Shown here: in pieces, positions 9,042 through 18,243 of the stretch
Layout: every line of letters starts with the position of its first letter
Position numbering within the stretch: position 1 is the first letter of the stretch
From: Pseudomonas sp. BP8
GTDB lineage: Bacteria > Pseudomonadota > Gammaproteobacteria > Pseudomonadales > Pseudomonadaceae
Direction: 5' to 3'
DNA length: 64,000 nt
Assembly (NCBI RefSeq): GCF_017875955.1
Contig: NZ_JAGINK010000001.1
Coordinates: forward strand, 3,812,501 to 3,876,500
Position numbers and translations under genes: made by a program
Notes under the pieces: generated by a model
The model's database searches: none
The model's input: only the letters and a program-made list of their open reading frames with translations
Told to the model about the DNA's origin: nothing

Positions 9042-9422
9042 ATGGCAAATGCAGACATCACCTACATTCCGGACCCGGATCCAGAGTCGATTTCGTCGGA
9101 CGTGACCGGCTTTGGCGGCCTGCTGGTGAGCACCCAGATCCCCACCCGCGCCGACGGCAGTCTGGAACTGGGCGGCATCGTCGAACAGAGCGAATGCACC
9201 CTGCAGGCGCTGAAGGTGGCGTTGGAGCGCGCGGGCAGCTCGATGGACCGTGTCCTGCACCTGACCATCTACCTCACCGACATGGCCGACCGTCCGGCGT
9301 TCAACGAGGTGTACCAGCGCTTCTTCAGCCAGCCATGGCCGGTCCGGGCCGCGGTTGGCGTGGCTGCACTGGCGGTGGAAGGCATGCGTGTTGAAGTGAC
9401 CGCAATGGCGGCCAAGGGCTGA
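9042..9422 (+). CDS. RidA/YjgF/YER057c-family protein
   Basis: A 126-residue RidA-superfamily protein. Such trimeric proteins hydrolyse reactive enamines/imines formed by PLP enzymes, or bind metabolites. Features: LLVSTQIPTRADGSLELGGI early, ALERAGSSMDRVLHLTIYLTD in the middle, and the C-terminal PVRAAVGVAALAVEGMRVEV, where the Arg is the usual carboxylate-binding residue. The Glu that usually completes the RidA site is replaced by the less typical VEGMRVEVTAMA end, so it may be a divergent Rid subfamily. The stop is 32 bases from a TonB-dependent receptor gene, suggesting one operon. Confidence 0.88.
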   Translation: MANADITYIPDPDPESISSDVTGFGGLLVSTQIPTRADGSLELGGIVEQSECTLQALKVALERAGSSMDRVLHLTIYLTDMADRPAFNEVYQRFFSQPWPVRAAVGVAALAVEGMRVEVTAMAAKG

Positions 9423-9454
9423 TATCTCCAAAGTTACACAGCAGGAAGCCCTCA

Positions 9455-11539
9455 ATGCGTCACCTTTGCGTCTTACTCCCAACCCTCGGCCTGTGCTCCC
9501 TCGCCCATGCCGAGACGGCCCCACCCTTCACCCTCCTCGAACCGATGGTGGTGACCGGCACCTACGCGCCCAACGCCAGCTTCGACCTGCCCTACTCCAT
9601 CGACACCGTCGAGCGTGAGCAGATCAGCGACGGCCAGCTGGGCGTCAACCTGTCCGAGGCGCTTAACCGTATTCCTGGCCTGGTGGTGCAGAACCGCCAG
9701 AACTACGCCCAGGACTTGCAGATCTCGTCGCGCGGCTACGGCGCCCGCTCGGCGTTCGGTATCCGCGGGATCAAGCTGCTCAGCGACGGCATTCCGGCCA
9801 GCACCCCGGACGGCCAGGGTCAGGCAGCCTCGCTCAACCTCGACGTCGCCGACCGCATCGAAGTCCTGCGCGGACCTGCCTCGGCGATTTATGGCAGCAA
9901 CGCCGGCGGCGTGATCCAGATGTTCACCCGCGACGGCGCCGGGCCACCCAAGGTTGGCGTTGAGACCACCTTCGGCAGCGATGGCTTCAACAAGAACCAT
10001 GTGTATGGCGAAGGTGGCAACGACCAGGCCGGGTTTGTCCTCGATGCGTCGCGGCTGGACACCGACGGCTACCGTGATCACAGCGCTGCCCGCCGTGACC
10101 AGACCTTTGCCAAGGTACATGTCCGCCCTGATGATGACAGCCGCCTTGCGCTGATCTTCAGCAGCCTGGAGCAGAATGGCACGCAGGATCCGCTGGGCCA
10201 GACCTGGGAAGGCTACAAGGACGATCCGCGCTCGGTGAGCACGCGGGCCGAGGAGTACAACACGCGCAAGAGCATCCACCATCAACAGGTGGGGATGAAC
10301 TATGAGCGCAACTTCGGCGATGCGACCTTGCAGTTCAACCTGTACGCCGGCAAGCGCAGTGTGATTCAGTACCTGTCGATTCCCAGAGGCACCCCGCCGA
10401 ACGAGCGCGGCGGTGGTGTAGTCGACTTCGACCGCGAGTTTCACGGCGGCACCTTGCGCTGGATTCAGCCGGTCGATGTCGCCTTCGGCGCGCTGACCCT
10501 GACCGCCGGCGCCGACTACGACCGTAGCCGCGATGACCGGCGTGGTTACCAGAATTTCAGCGGCGACACCTTGGGCGTCAAGGGCGAACTGCGCCGTGAC
10601 GAGAAGGACACTGCCACCAGCCTTGACCCGTATCTGCAGGCCCACTGGGAGCTGGACCGCTGGACGGTGGACGCCGGAGTGCGTCACAGCAGCATGGAGA
10701 TGGAGGTCAATGACCACTACTTGAGCAATGGCGACGCCAGCGGCTCGAAAAAGTACCAGCGCACCACCCCGACCCTGTCGGTGATGTATGCGTTTACTCC
10801 GCAACTGCACGGCTACGTCAGTGCCGGCAAGGCGTTCGAGACACCGACTCAGGCTGAGATGGCCTATGCGCCGGGTGCCGTTGAGGGCTTCAACTTTGGC
10901 CTCAAGCCTTCTACCAGCACCCAGTACGAAGTGGGTATCAAGGCCAAGCCCGACGAGCGTACGCGGATCAATGCTGCGGTGTTCGAGATCAGGACTCAGG
11001 ACGAGATCGTAATCTCTGGGTCCAATAATGGTCGTACCAGCTATGACAATGCGGGGAAGACTCTGCGTCGTGGGCTGGAGCTCAGTGTGCAGCGAGAGTT
11101 GAACGAGCAGTGGCAGGCGAACCTCGCTTATACCCTGCTTCATGCAACCTACGACGAGGACTTCAGACAGAACGGAACCCTCATCGAAAAGGGCAACTAC
11201 CTGCCCGGTGTGCCACGCAGCAGCTTGTTTGGCGAGTTGATCTGGAAACCTCGCGCTGGCATCAGTATGGGCTTGGAAGGTCAGTACCGAAGCCAGGTCT
11301 ATGTCGAAGACAGCAACGATTTTAAGGCTGCGCCCAGCTACGTCGTGTTCAATTGGCGAACGCGATTTGAACAGCACTACGGACCTTGGACGTTTCACCA
11401 GTTGGTGCGTCTAGACAACCTGCTAGACCGCCAATACGTCGGATCCGTAATCATCGGTGACATAACGAATAGACGCTTCTACGAAGCGGCGCCAGGTCGG
11501 TCGTGGTATGCCGGTGCGGGCCTGGAGTATCAGTTCTAG
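9455..11539 (+). CDS. TonB-dependent outer-membrane receptor
   Basis: A 694-residue receptor: signal peptide ending SLAHA, a TonB-box-like MVVTG near residue 31, a plug domain (LNRIPGLVVQ, DRIEVLRGPASAIYGSNAGG near residues 130-148) and a C-terminal 22-strand barrel ending in Phe (AGAGLEYQF). It belongs to the iron-complex/FecA-like group. No Fur box is seen upstream, and it follows a RidA gene closely, so its control may not be iron-based; substrate unknown. The last ~400 bases show a somewhat different codon style (more A/T) than the first part. Confidence 0.9.
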   Translation: MRHLCVLLPTLGLCSLAHAETAPPFTLLEPMVVTGTYAPNASFDLPYSIDTVEREQISDGQLGVNLSEALNRIPGLVVQNRQNYAQDLQISSRGYGARSAFGIRGIKLLSDGIPASTPDGQGQAASLNLDVADRIEVLRGPASAIYGSNAGGVIQMFTRDGAGPPKVGVETTFGSDGFNKNHVYGEGGNDQAGFVLDASRLDTDGYRDHSAARRDQTFAKVHVRPDDDSRLALIFSSLEQNGTQDPLGQTWEGYKDDPRSVSTRAEEYNTRKSIHHQQVGMNYERNFGDATLQFNLYAGKRSVIQYLSIPRGTPPNERGGGVVDFDREFHGGTLRWIQPVDVAFGALTLTAGADYDRSRDDRRGYQNFSGDTLGVKGELRRDEKDTATSLDPYLQAHWELDRWTVDAGVRHSSMEMEVNDHYLSNGDASGSKKYQRTTPTLSVMYAFTPQLHGYVSAGKAFETPTQAEMAYAPGAVEGFNFGLKPSTSTQYEVGIKAKPDERTRINAAVFEIRTQDEIVISGSNNGRTSYDNAGKTLRRGLELSVQRELNEQWQANLAYTLLHATYDEDFRQNGTLIEKGNYLPGVPRSSLFGELIWKPRAGISMGLEGQYRSQVYVEDSNDFKAAPSYVVFNWRTRFEQHYGPWTFHQLVRLDNLLDRQYVGSVIIGDITNRRFYEAAPGRSWYAGAGLEYQF

Positions 11540-11555
11540 AGGGTGTGGATTGACT

Positions 11556-11670
11556 GGCCTCTTCGCGGGGCAAGCCCGCTCCTACAGGATGGGGTGTCGT
11601 TCACGCTTTGTGCGTGCACCGCAAAACCCGTAGGAGCGGGCTTGCCCCGCGATGGGCTGCAAAGCAGCCC
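11556..11670. repeat. REP pair (type 1)
   Basis: Two inverted REP units (GGCCTCTTCGCGGGGCAAGC then GTAGGAGCGGGCTTGCCCCG), plus a short GGGCTGC/GCAGCCC hairpin, between the convergent receptor and molybdenum enzyme genes. It may act as a transcription end for both. Confidence 0.8.
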
Positions 11671-11680
11671 CAGGCGATGC

Positions 11681-13885
11681 TCAGCCGAGCACCTTCTCCA
11701 CCGTCAACGGGAAATCCCGCAAACGCTTGCCCGTGGCATGGTAAACCGCATTGGCCACCGCCGCCGCCACGCCCACCAGACCAATCTCCCCCACCCCCTT
11801 CGAGCCCAGCGCATTGACGATGTCATCCGGCTCATCGACAAAGATCACCTCCACTTCGCCGACATCAGCGTTCACGGGGATGTGATACTCCGCCAGGCTG
11901 TGGTTCATGAACCGCCCAAGCGGGTGATCGCTCAGCGTCTCTTCATGCAGGGCCATGCCCAGCCCCCAGACCACGCCCCCAAGAATCTGACTGCGCGCAG
12001 TCTTGGGGTTGATCACCCTGCCTGCCGCCACCGCACTGACCACGCGGCTCACCCGGACAGTACCCAGCGCCTCATCCACCCGCACCTCGACAAACACCGC
12101 CGAATGCGTGGCCGTGGCAAAGGCTTCACGCCTGGAATCCGGTTCGGCGTCGATCTTGGCTTCAAGGCACCCCCCAGGCAGCGAGGCCAATACATCGCTC
12201 AGCAGATAACGGCGCCGACCGACCTGCAGATGGTCATCGACAATGACCATGTGCTCAGCCTTGTCGCGGGCCAGCTCGGGATAACACCCGCATGCCGCCA
12301 TCCATAGCTTGGCCCGTAGCACTTCACAGGCCTGGCGTACCGCCGAACCAACCGACGAGACCGTGAACGAGCCACCCTGCAACGGTGCTGTGGGCAGGTC
12401 CGAATCACCCAGTAAGAAGGTCACATCGGCAGGCGCCACACCCATCGCGTCAGCGGCAATCTGGGTCATCACGGTATAGGTGCCGGTACCGATATCAGTA
12501 GTCGCACTGCTCACAGTCAAATGGCCACGCCCATCCAAGCGTGCGCGAGCACTGGCCTTCATCTGCAGCGCTTCCCAGACGCCGCCGGCCATGCCCCAGC
12601 CAATCAGATCAGGTCCTTCCTGGCGGCTGCGTGGGCGTGGGTCGCGGCTGCTCCAGCCAAAGCGCTCGGCGCCCTGCTGATAGCAATCCAGCAGGGCCTT
12701 GCTCGAGTAAGGTTTACCTTCGTTGCCATTGCTGTCAGCAAAGTTGCGCCGGCGCAGCTCGACGGGGTCAAGCGCCAGTTGCACGGCCAGCTCATCCATG
12801 GCGCACTCCAGGCCGATCAAACCCAGTGCAGCCCCGGGCGCGCGCATGTCCAGGGGCGTGTAGACATCCAGTGGCACCAGTTGATAGTCCATGGCCACAT
12901 TGTCACAGCGATAAAGCATCCCGCTCCACTCCACCACATGCTCGGTGAAGTCCTCGAAACGCGAGGTCTGCCCGGTCGCCTGATGCCGGATGGCCTGCAG
13001 CCGACCTTCGCGGTCCGCTCCCAGTTCGAGTCGCTGCAAGGTGCGCGGGCGATAACCGAAGGTGAACATCTGCTGTCGGGTCAGGCTGACCCGTACCGAA
13101 CGCTGCACGTGCAAGGCCGCCATCACCGCCAGCGGTAATTGGTATTGCGGGCGCAGGCCCGAGCCAAAGGCGCCACCGACATAGGCGGCGAACACACGAA
13201 TGTTTTTCTTCGGCAGGCCAAACACCTTGTGCAGATAGTCACGGCAGTTCTGCGTGCCCTGGGTCTTGTCGTGGATCTCCAGGCTGCCGTCCTCGCGATA
13301 AACCACGGTCGAGGCATGCGGTTCCATCGGGTTGTGGTGCTCGACAGGCGTCGAGTAGCGGGCGTCGACCTTGATGGCAGCGGCGGCAAACGCCTGCTGG
13401 AAATCGCCACGTGGTTTGGGCAGGTCAGCGGGGGCCGTGTGCGCTTGCGGCAGCGCTGCCAGCAGGTCGGTCTGATGTGGGCTGGCTTCGATCTCGATGC
13501 GCAGCAATGAACCCGCATGACGCGCCAGCTCAAGGCTTTCGGCGACCACTAGGGCGACGGGCTGGCCGCTGTACAACACGCGATCATTGAACAATGGGCG
13601 GAACGGCGAACCGTCAGCAGCATCGGCATCGCTGTACTGGTCGTCGTCACACGGCAGAGGTGGTCGGTTCAGGTGGTGCAAGACCGCCACCACCCCCGGC
13701 AAGGCGAGCGCAGCCTGGCAATCGATGTCGCGGATGCGTCCGCTGGCCACGTTGCTGCAGACCACGCTGCCCTGCAGCAGTCCCGGCTGCGGGTATTCAG
13801 CGGCGTAGCGGGCCTGGCCGGTAACTTTGGCGGGGCCGTCGACGCGGTCCATGGCGCGCCCACAGGCGCGTTCTGAGGTTTTCAT
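11681..13885 (-). CDS. Molybdopterin-binding subunit of aldehyde oxidoreductase (PaoC-like)
   Basis: The 734-residue catalytic subunit of a xanthine-dehydrogenase-family molybdenum hydroxylase. It begins MKTSERACGRAMDRVDGPAKVTG, the usual N-terminus of these subunits, and ends with the active-site Glu motif GVGEIGLVG followed by AVYHATGKRLRDFPLT. Further Mo-cofactor segments such as GGAFGSGLRPQYQ and SVGSAVRQACEV are visible. The ATG at 13885 overlaps the stop of the preceding FAD subunit (ATGA); an upstream in-frame extension is antisense-like and rejected. Together with the next two genes it forms a three-subunit enzyme, probably oxidising aldehydes. Confidence 0.93.
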   Translation of the reverse strand: MKTSERACGRAMDRVDGPAKVTGQARYAAEYPQPGLLQGSVVCSNVASGRIRDIDCQAALALPGVVAVLHHLNRPPLPCDDDQYSDADAADGSPFRPLFNDRVLYSGQPVALVVAESLELARHAGSLLRIEIEASPHQTDLLAALPQAHTAPADLPKPRGDFQQAFAAAAIKVDARYSTPVEHHNPMEPHASTVVYREDGSLEIHDKTQGTQNCRDYLHKVFGLPKKNIRVFAAYVGGAFGSGLRPQYQLPLAVMAALHVQRSVRVSLTRQQMFTFGYRPRTLQRLELGADREGRLQAIRHQATGQTSRFEDFTEHVVEWSGMLYRCDNVAMDYQLVPLDVYTPLDMRAPGAALGLIGLECAMDELAVQLALDPVELRRRNFADSNGNEGKPYSSKALLDCYQQGAERFGWSSRDPRPRSRQEGPDLIGWGMAGGVWEALQMKASARARLDGRGHLTVSSATTDIGTGTYTVMTQIAADAMGVAPADVTFLLGDSDLPTAPLQGGSFTVSSVGSAVRQACEVLRAKLWMAACGCYPELARDKAEHMVIVDDHLQVGRRRYLLSDVLASLPGGCLEAKIDAEPDSRREAFATATHSAVFVEVRVDEALGTVRVSRVVSAVAAGRVINPKTARSQILGGVVWGLGMALHEETLSDHPLGRFMNHSLAEYHIPVNADVGEVEVIFVDEPDDIVNALGSKGVGEIGLVGVAAAVANAVYHATGKRLRDFPLTVEKVLG

Positions 13886-14874
13886 GAGACAACTCCCGGC
13901 GTGGCAGCGGCTGTAGCGAGGGCGCGGATGATCGCCTGATGGGCCAAGTGCAGCTTGAAGCCGTTGTGCGCCAATGGCTGGGCGCCGGCCAGCAGCATGG
14001 TCGCGGCACGGGCATAACTCTCGTGGTTTGCCGGAAGGCCGCGCAGAGCCTGCTCCACTTGAAGATCGCGCCATGGCTTGTGCGCGACGCCGCCCAGCGC
14101 GAGGCGCAGGTCAACAATACGCTCGCCGTCCAACTCGAGAGCGGCAGCCACCGAAACCAGGGCGAAGGCGTACGAGGCCCGGTCGCGGACCTTGAGGTAG
14201 TGGCAGTGGCGGGTAAAACGCGGTGGGGGCAGCTCGATGGCGGTAATCAGCTCGTCATCGGCCAATTGGCTGTCGCGCTCTGGCGTATCGCCGGGTAGCC
14301 GGTGAAAGTCGGCGAAGGCAATCTGCCGCCCGCCCGCCTTGCCCCGTACATGCACCACCGCCTCAAGCGCCGCCAGCGCCACGCACAAGTCGGAGGGGTG
14401 CACGGCGACACAAGCCTCGCTGGCACCGAGGATCGCGTGTATTCGGTTGAGGCCATGCCGCGCCGGGCAGCCACTGCCCGGTTCACGCTTGTTGCACGGC
14501 GTACTGGCGTCGTAGAAGTAATAGCAGCGCGTGCGCTGCAGCAGGTTGCCGCCGGTGCTGGCCATGTTGCGCAGCTGCGGCGACGCCCCCGCCAGGATGG
14601 CCTGGGCCAACAACGGGTAGCGCTGTTCGATCAACGGGTGCCAGGCGAGGTCTGCATTGCTTACGAGAGCACCAATCAGCAGGCCTCCATCCTCGGTCTC
14701 GCTGACCTGGTCGAGCGGCAGGCCGGTGATGTCGATCAGGTGCTGGGGGTGCACGAGGTTTTCTTTCATCAAGTCGAGCAGGTTGGTGCCGCCAGCAATG
14801 AACCGCGCCTGCGGCCCCGCCAGGCCAAGCGCCTCGTCGACAGTGGCGGGCTTGCTGTAGTTGAACGGGGTCAT
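13882..14874 (-). CDS. FAD-binding subunit of molybdenum hydroxylase (PaoB-like)
   Basis: A 330-residue FAD subunit: FAD loop RFIAGGTNLLDLMKENL (about 24-40) and the SPQLRNMASTGGNLLQRTRC region. Cysteines 117, 127 and 136 lie in an insertion (RTRCYYFYDASTPCNKREPG) like that of E. coli PaoB, which holds an extra [4Fe-4S] cluster; this supports a PaoABC-type enzyme rather than classical xanthine dehydrogenase. The start overlaps the Fe-S subunit stop by ATGA. An earlier frame start is not supported. Confidence 0.92.
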   Translation of the reverse strand: MTPFNYSKPATVDEALGLAGPQARFIAGGTNLLDLMKENLVHPQHLIDITGLPLDQVSETEDGGLLIGALVSNADLAWHPLIEQRYPLLAQAILAGASPQLRNMASTGGNLLQRTRCYYFYDASTPCNKREPGSGCPARHGLNRIHAILGASEACVAVHPSDLCVALAALEAVVHVRGKAGGRQIAFADFHRLPGDTPERDSQLADDELITAIELPPPRFTRHCHYLKVRDRASYAFALVSVAAALELDGERIVDLRLALGGVAHKPWRDLQVEQALRGLPANHESYARAATMLLAGAQPLAHNGFKLHLAHQAIIRALATAAATPGVVS

Positions 14875-15383
14875 GAGCGCGGCCCTCCCTGCGTCTGCAT
14901 CAGGGGCAAGGCTTCTTCCACGGCATCGAGAATGTTGCCGTAGGCGCCGCAGCGACACAGGTTGCCGCTCATGGCTTCCTTGATCTCGGCGCGGCTGTGC
15001 GCGCGTCCTTCAGCGGCCATGCCCAGCGCCGAGCAGATCTGCCCTGGCGTGCAGTAGCCGCACTGGAAGGCGTCGTGGCGGATGAAGGCCTGTTGCAGCG
15101 GATGCAGGGTCTCGCCCTGCGCGACACCTTCGATGGTAGTCAGCTCATCGCCGTCGCACATGATCGCCAGGGTCAGACAGGCGTTGACCCTGCGGCCGTT
15201 GCGTAACACGGTACAGGCGCCGCATTGGCCGTGATCACATCCCTTCTTGGTACCGATCAGGTCGAGCTGGTCGCGCAGCAGGTCGAGCAAGGTCAACCAG
15301 GGCTGCACCTGCAATTGTCTGGGTGCGCCGTTGAGGGTCAGGCGAATTGCCTGGCCCGGGTAGTCCGGTGGAGTGTCGCTCAT
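14871..15383 (-). CDS. 2Fe-2S subunit of molybdenum hydroxylase (PaoA-like)
   Basis: A 170-residue subunit with a plant-ferredoxin-type [2Fe-2S] domain (Cys 49, 54, 57 and 69: KKGCDHGQCGACTV...ACL) and the second [2Fe-2S] domain (QCGYCTPGQ, Cys 108/111, and NLCRCGAY, Cys 143/145). It is first in the three-gene operon. Unlike E. coli PaoA, it has no twin-arginine signal peptide: the protein begins with a short hydrophilic stretch directly before the ferredoxin fold. The complex should therefore be cytoplasmic. Confidence 0.93.
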   Translation of the reverse strand: MSDTPPDYPGQAIRLTLNGAPRQLQVQPWLTLLDLLRDQLDLIGTKKGCDHGQCGACTVLRNGRRVNACLTLAIMCDGDELTTIEGVAQGETLHPLQQAFIRHDAFQCGYCTPGQICSALGMAAEGRAHSRAEIKEAMSGNLCRCGAYGNILDAVEEALPLMQTQGGPRS

Positions 15384-15560
15384 GGTCAGGCCTCACGGTC
15401 AGTCGGGTTCTGTTTTTCAGGTACGACCGGGGGGCTTGGGCGGGCGTTCAAAGCAATACCGCGAGCGGTGCCGAGCTCCATCGGGCAGGCCAAAGGTGCC
15501 GCCAGCCCAATTCACCGCTACAATGCGCGCCTAACCGTGACAGCCCGAAAAAATAACGAC

Positions 15561-17561
15561 ATGTCCCTTCCAAAGAATCACCTGGAACTGCTCAGCCCTG
15601 CCCGCGACGTGGCGATTGCCCGCGAAGCCATCCTGCACGGCGCTGATGCCATTTATATCGGCGGCCCGAGCTTCGGCGCGCGGCACAATGCCTGTAACGA
15701 AGTCGGCGAAATCGCCGAACTGGTGGAGTTCGCCCGGCGCTACCATGCGCGGGTCTTCACCACCATCAACACCATCCTCCACGACAACGAGCTGGAGCCG
15801 GCACGCAAGCTCATCCACCAGCTGTACGACGCCGGCGTCGACGCGCTGATCGTGCAGGACCTCGGGGTGATGGAGCTGGACATTCCGCCGATCGAGCTGC
15901 ATGCCAGCACCCAGACCGACATCCGCACCCTGGCTCGAGCCAAGTTCCTCGATCAGGCCGGCTTCTCCCAACTGGTACTGGCCCGCGAGCTGAACCTGCA
16001 AGAGATCCGCGCGATCGCCAGCGAGACCGATGCTGCCATCGAGTTCTTCATCCATGGCGCGCTGTGCGTGGCCTTCTCCGGCCAGTGCAATATCTCTCAT
16101 GCACAGACCGGGCGCAGCGCCAACCGCGGCGACTGCTCGCAGGCGTGCCGCCTGCCGTACACCCTCAAGGATGATCAGGGCCGCGTGGTCGCCTTCGAGA
16201 AGCACCTGTTGTCGATGAAGGACAACAACCAGACCGCCAACCTGCGTGACCTGGTCGACGCTGGCGTGCGCTCGTTCAAGATCGAGGGCCGCTACAAGGA
16301 CATGGGCTATGTGAAAAACATCACGGCCCATTACCGCAAAGAGCTCGACGCGATCCTCGAAGACCGCCCGGCCAAGGCGCGCGCCTCGAGCGGGCGCACC
16401 GAGCACTTCTTCGTGCCGGACCCGGACAAGACCTTCCACCGCGGCAGCACCGACTATTTCGTCAGCGACCGCAAGATCGACATCGGCGCGTTCGACTCGC
16501 CCACCTTCACCGGACTGCACGTGGGCGTGGTGGAGAAAGTCGGCAAGCGCGACCTGCAGGTGGTCACCGAGGTGCCACTGAGCAACGGTGACGGCCTCAA
16601 CGTGCTGGTCAAGCGCGACGTGGTGGGCTTCCGGGCCAACATCGCCGAGCTCAAGGGCGAGTTCGAGGAAGACGGCCAGGCGCGCTATCGCTACCGCGTC
16701 GAGCCCAACGAGATGCCCGACGGCATGTACCGCCTGCGGCCGAATCACCCGCTGTCGCGCAACCTCGACCACAACTGGCAGCAGGCCTTGCAGCGCACCT
16801 CCGCCGAGCGGCGCGTGGCGGTTGCCTGGCAGGCCGTGCTGCGCGAGCAAGGCCTGCAGCTGACGGCAACCAGTGAGGAAGGCGTGTCGGTCAGCGTCGG
16901 CCTTGATGGACCGTTTGGCGAGGCCAACAAGCCCCAGCAAGCGCTTGATCAGTTGCACGACCTGCTCGGCCAATTGGGCACCACCCAGTACCACGCCAGT
17001 GCCATCGAGCTGGATGCGCCGCAGGCGTTCTTCATCCCCAACTCGCAGCTCAAGGCCCTGCGCCGCGAAGCGATCGAGGCGCTGACCGAAGCACGGGTCA
17101 AGGCTCATCCACGTGGCGGGCGCAAGGCTGAGACCAGCCCGCCGCCGGTTTATCCTGAGTCGCATCTGTCGTTCCTGGCCAACGTGTACAACCAAAAGGC
17201 GCGTGATTTCTATCATCGCCATGGTGTGCAGTTGATCGATGCGGCCTACGAGGCGCATGAGGAGCATGGCGAGGTGCCGGTGATGATCACCAAGCACTGT
17301 TTGCGCTTCTCCTTCAACCTGTGCCCGAAGCAGGCCAAAGGAGTTACCGGGGTACGCACCAAGGTGGCGCCGATGCAGTTGATTCAGGGAGATGAAGTAC
17401 TGACCCTGAAGTTTGACTGCAAGCCGTGCGAGATGCATGTGGTGGGCAAGATGAAATCGCACATCATTGATTTGCCGACGCCGGGGAGTGGCGTGGCGCA
17501 GGTGGTTGGGCATATCAGCCCGGAGGATCTGCTGAAGACGATTCATCGCGCGCCGCATTGA
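15561..17561 (+). CDS. rlhA: 23S rRNA C2501 hydroxylase RlhA (peptidase U32 family)
   Basis: A 666-residue U32-family protein. The length, with a C-terminal extension beyond the U32 core, fits RlhA (E. coli YdcP, about 650 residues), which makes 5-hydroxycytidine 2501 in 23S rRNA, rather than the shorter TrhP/YegQ. The U32 signature region FIHGALCVAFSGQC lies at 163-176, with Cys 169, 176, 192 and 196 as likely metal/cluster ligands. The start at 15561 gives MSLPKNHLELLSPARD, the family N-terminus; a longer in-frame extension is rejected because it runs antisense into the molybdenum operon. A strong terminator follows. Confidence 0.92.
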   Translation: MSLPKNHLELLSPARDVAIAREAILHGADAIYIGGPSFGARHNACNEVGEIAELVEFARRYHARVFTTINTILHDNELEPARKLIHQLYDAGVDALIVQDLGVMELDIPPIELHASTQTDIRTLARAKFLDQAGFSQLVLARELNLQEIRAIASETDAAIEFFIHGALCVAFSGQCNISHAQTGRSANRGDCSQACRLPYTLKDDQGRVVAFEKHLLSMKDNNQTANLRDLVDAGVRSFKIEGRYKDMGYVKNITAHYRKELDAILEDRPAKARASSGRTEHFFVPDPDKTFHRGSTDYFVSDRKIDIGAFDSPTFTGLHVGVVEKVGKRDLQVVTEVPLSNGDGLNVLVKRDVVGFRANIAELKGEFEEDGQARYRYRVEPNEMPDGMYRLRPNHPLSRNLDHNWQQALQRTSAERRVAVAWQAVLREQGLQLTATSEEGVSVSVGLDGPFGEANKPQQALDQLHDLLGQLGTTQYHASAIELDAPQAFFIPNSQLKALRREAIEALTEARVKAHPRGGRKAETSPPPVYPESHLSFLANVYNQKARDFYHRHGVQLIDAAYEAHEEHGEVPVMITKHCLRFSFNLCPKQAKGVTGVRTKVAPMQLIQGDEVLTLKFDCKPCEMHVVGKMKSHIIDLPTPGSGVAQVVGHISPEDLLKTIHRAPH

Positions 17562-17581
17562 TTGGCTGGCGGGTAGTAACG

Positions 17582-17620
17582 GCCTGATTGCACCTTAGCT
17601 GGGCGCAATCAGGCTTTTTT
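17582..17620 (+). terminator. Rho-independent terminator of rlhA
   Basis: A ten-base-pair stem GCCTGATTGC/GCAATCAGGC followed directly by six T residues, 20 bases after the rlhA stop. Confidence 0.93.
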
Positions 17621-17726
17621 GTGGCGGTGTCTGTTGGGTGGCGCGCGCGCCCCATGCGCCAAGCCGATTGAGTGCCCAAAATGTTAGCAATGCAAAACAT
17701 CTACCTTACACAGGTTAACGGAAATA

Positions 17727-18134
17727 TCAGGTGGAAGATGACTTTATAATCGCTGTGATGCCAGTCATCCACTTCAGCGTCGTCAGCGCCCATTTTGGAA
17801 AGTCCTTCCATTCACAGTACTCCACTCCTGACTGAGTGATACGATAGGCGAAATTCATGCGCTGGTGGGTCATGCCGAGTACAGTCAGGAAAATAAATAA
17901 ATAGAACCCTAGACTGACTAGAACTCGAGCTATAAACCCTTCGCCTGGCGTGAAATTGGAATACACAATATAGGCACCACCCACTATCAGTATTTGCAGG
18001 AATGCAAACATGCAGTTAGCCACGAATGTATTGTAATTCCGTGCCCGTAGGGTCCACTCCAACAGCGCGAGTTCATTTGCACGCTTCCACTGGAGCTGCG
18101 GAGGCAACTCAGGAACCTTCATGAGGGCAATCAT
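17727..18134 (-). pseudogene. Truncated fourth copy of effector-linked membrane protein
   Basis: The 135-residue product matches the first half of the three complete paralogues upstream (PELPPQLQWK, RARNYNTFVANCMFAF, GMTHQRMNFAYRIT, SGVEYCEWKDFPKWA), then stops after TGITAII, where the intact copies continue through the last two membrane segments and a 90-residue soluble tail. The 3' half appears deleted. The ATG sits within a decayed effector-tip remnant. It is likely non-functional and is the most distal, probably oldest, unit of the array. Confidence 0.8.
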
Positions 18135-18237
18135 CGTGGCGCTCGCTGTCAATTGAATTAGGGACGATCAACCCAATGAGTGGATGTCGTTATTATTCAG
18201 CACAATGCCGCTTTACTCTGTAAACCCTTCGCTACCT
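18132..18237 (-). pseudogene. Decayed effector C-terminal tip (remnant 3)
   Basis: The DNA aligns with the 3' end of the VasX-like effector: TGGATGTCGTTATT and CACAATGCCGCTTTACTC on the + strand are near-copies of the sequence at about 21002-21050. A one-base deletion breaks the reading frame. It sits immediately upstream of the truncated fourth paralogue, as the intact tip sits upstream of the first. Confidence 0.7.
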
Positions 18238-18243
18238 TTTTCA

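Noticed and set aside
9473..11398. A 641-codon minus-strand open frame opposite the TonB receptor
   Set aside because: The product is low-complexity antisense of the receptor gene; no family motif and no start signal.
15531..17558. A 675-codon minus-strand frame opposite rlhA
   Set aside because: Antisense shadow; rlhA has conserved motifs, a ribosome binding site and its own terminator.
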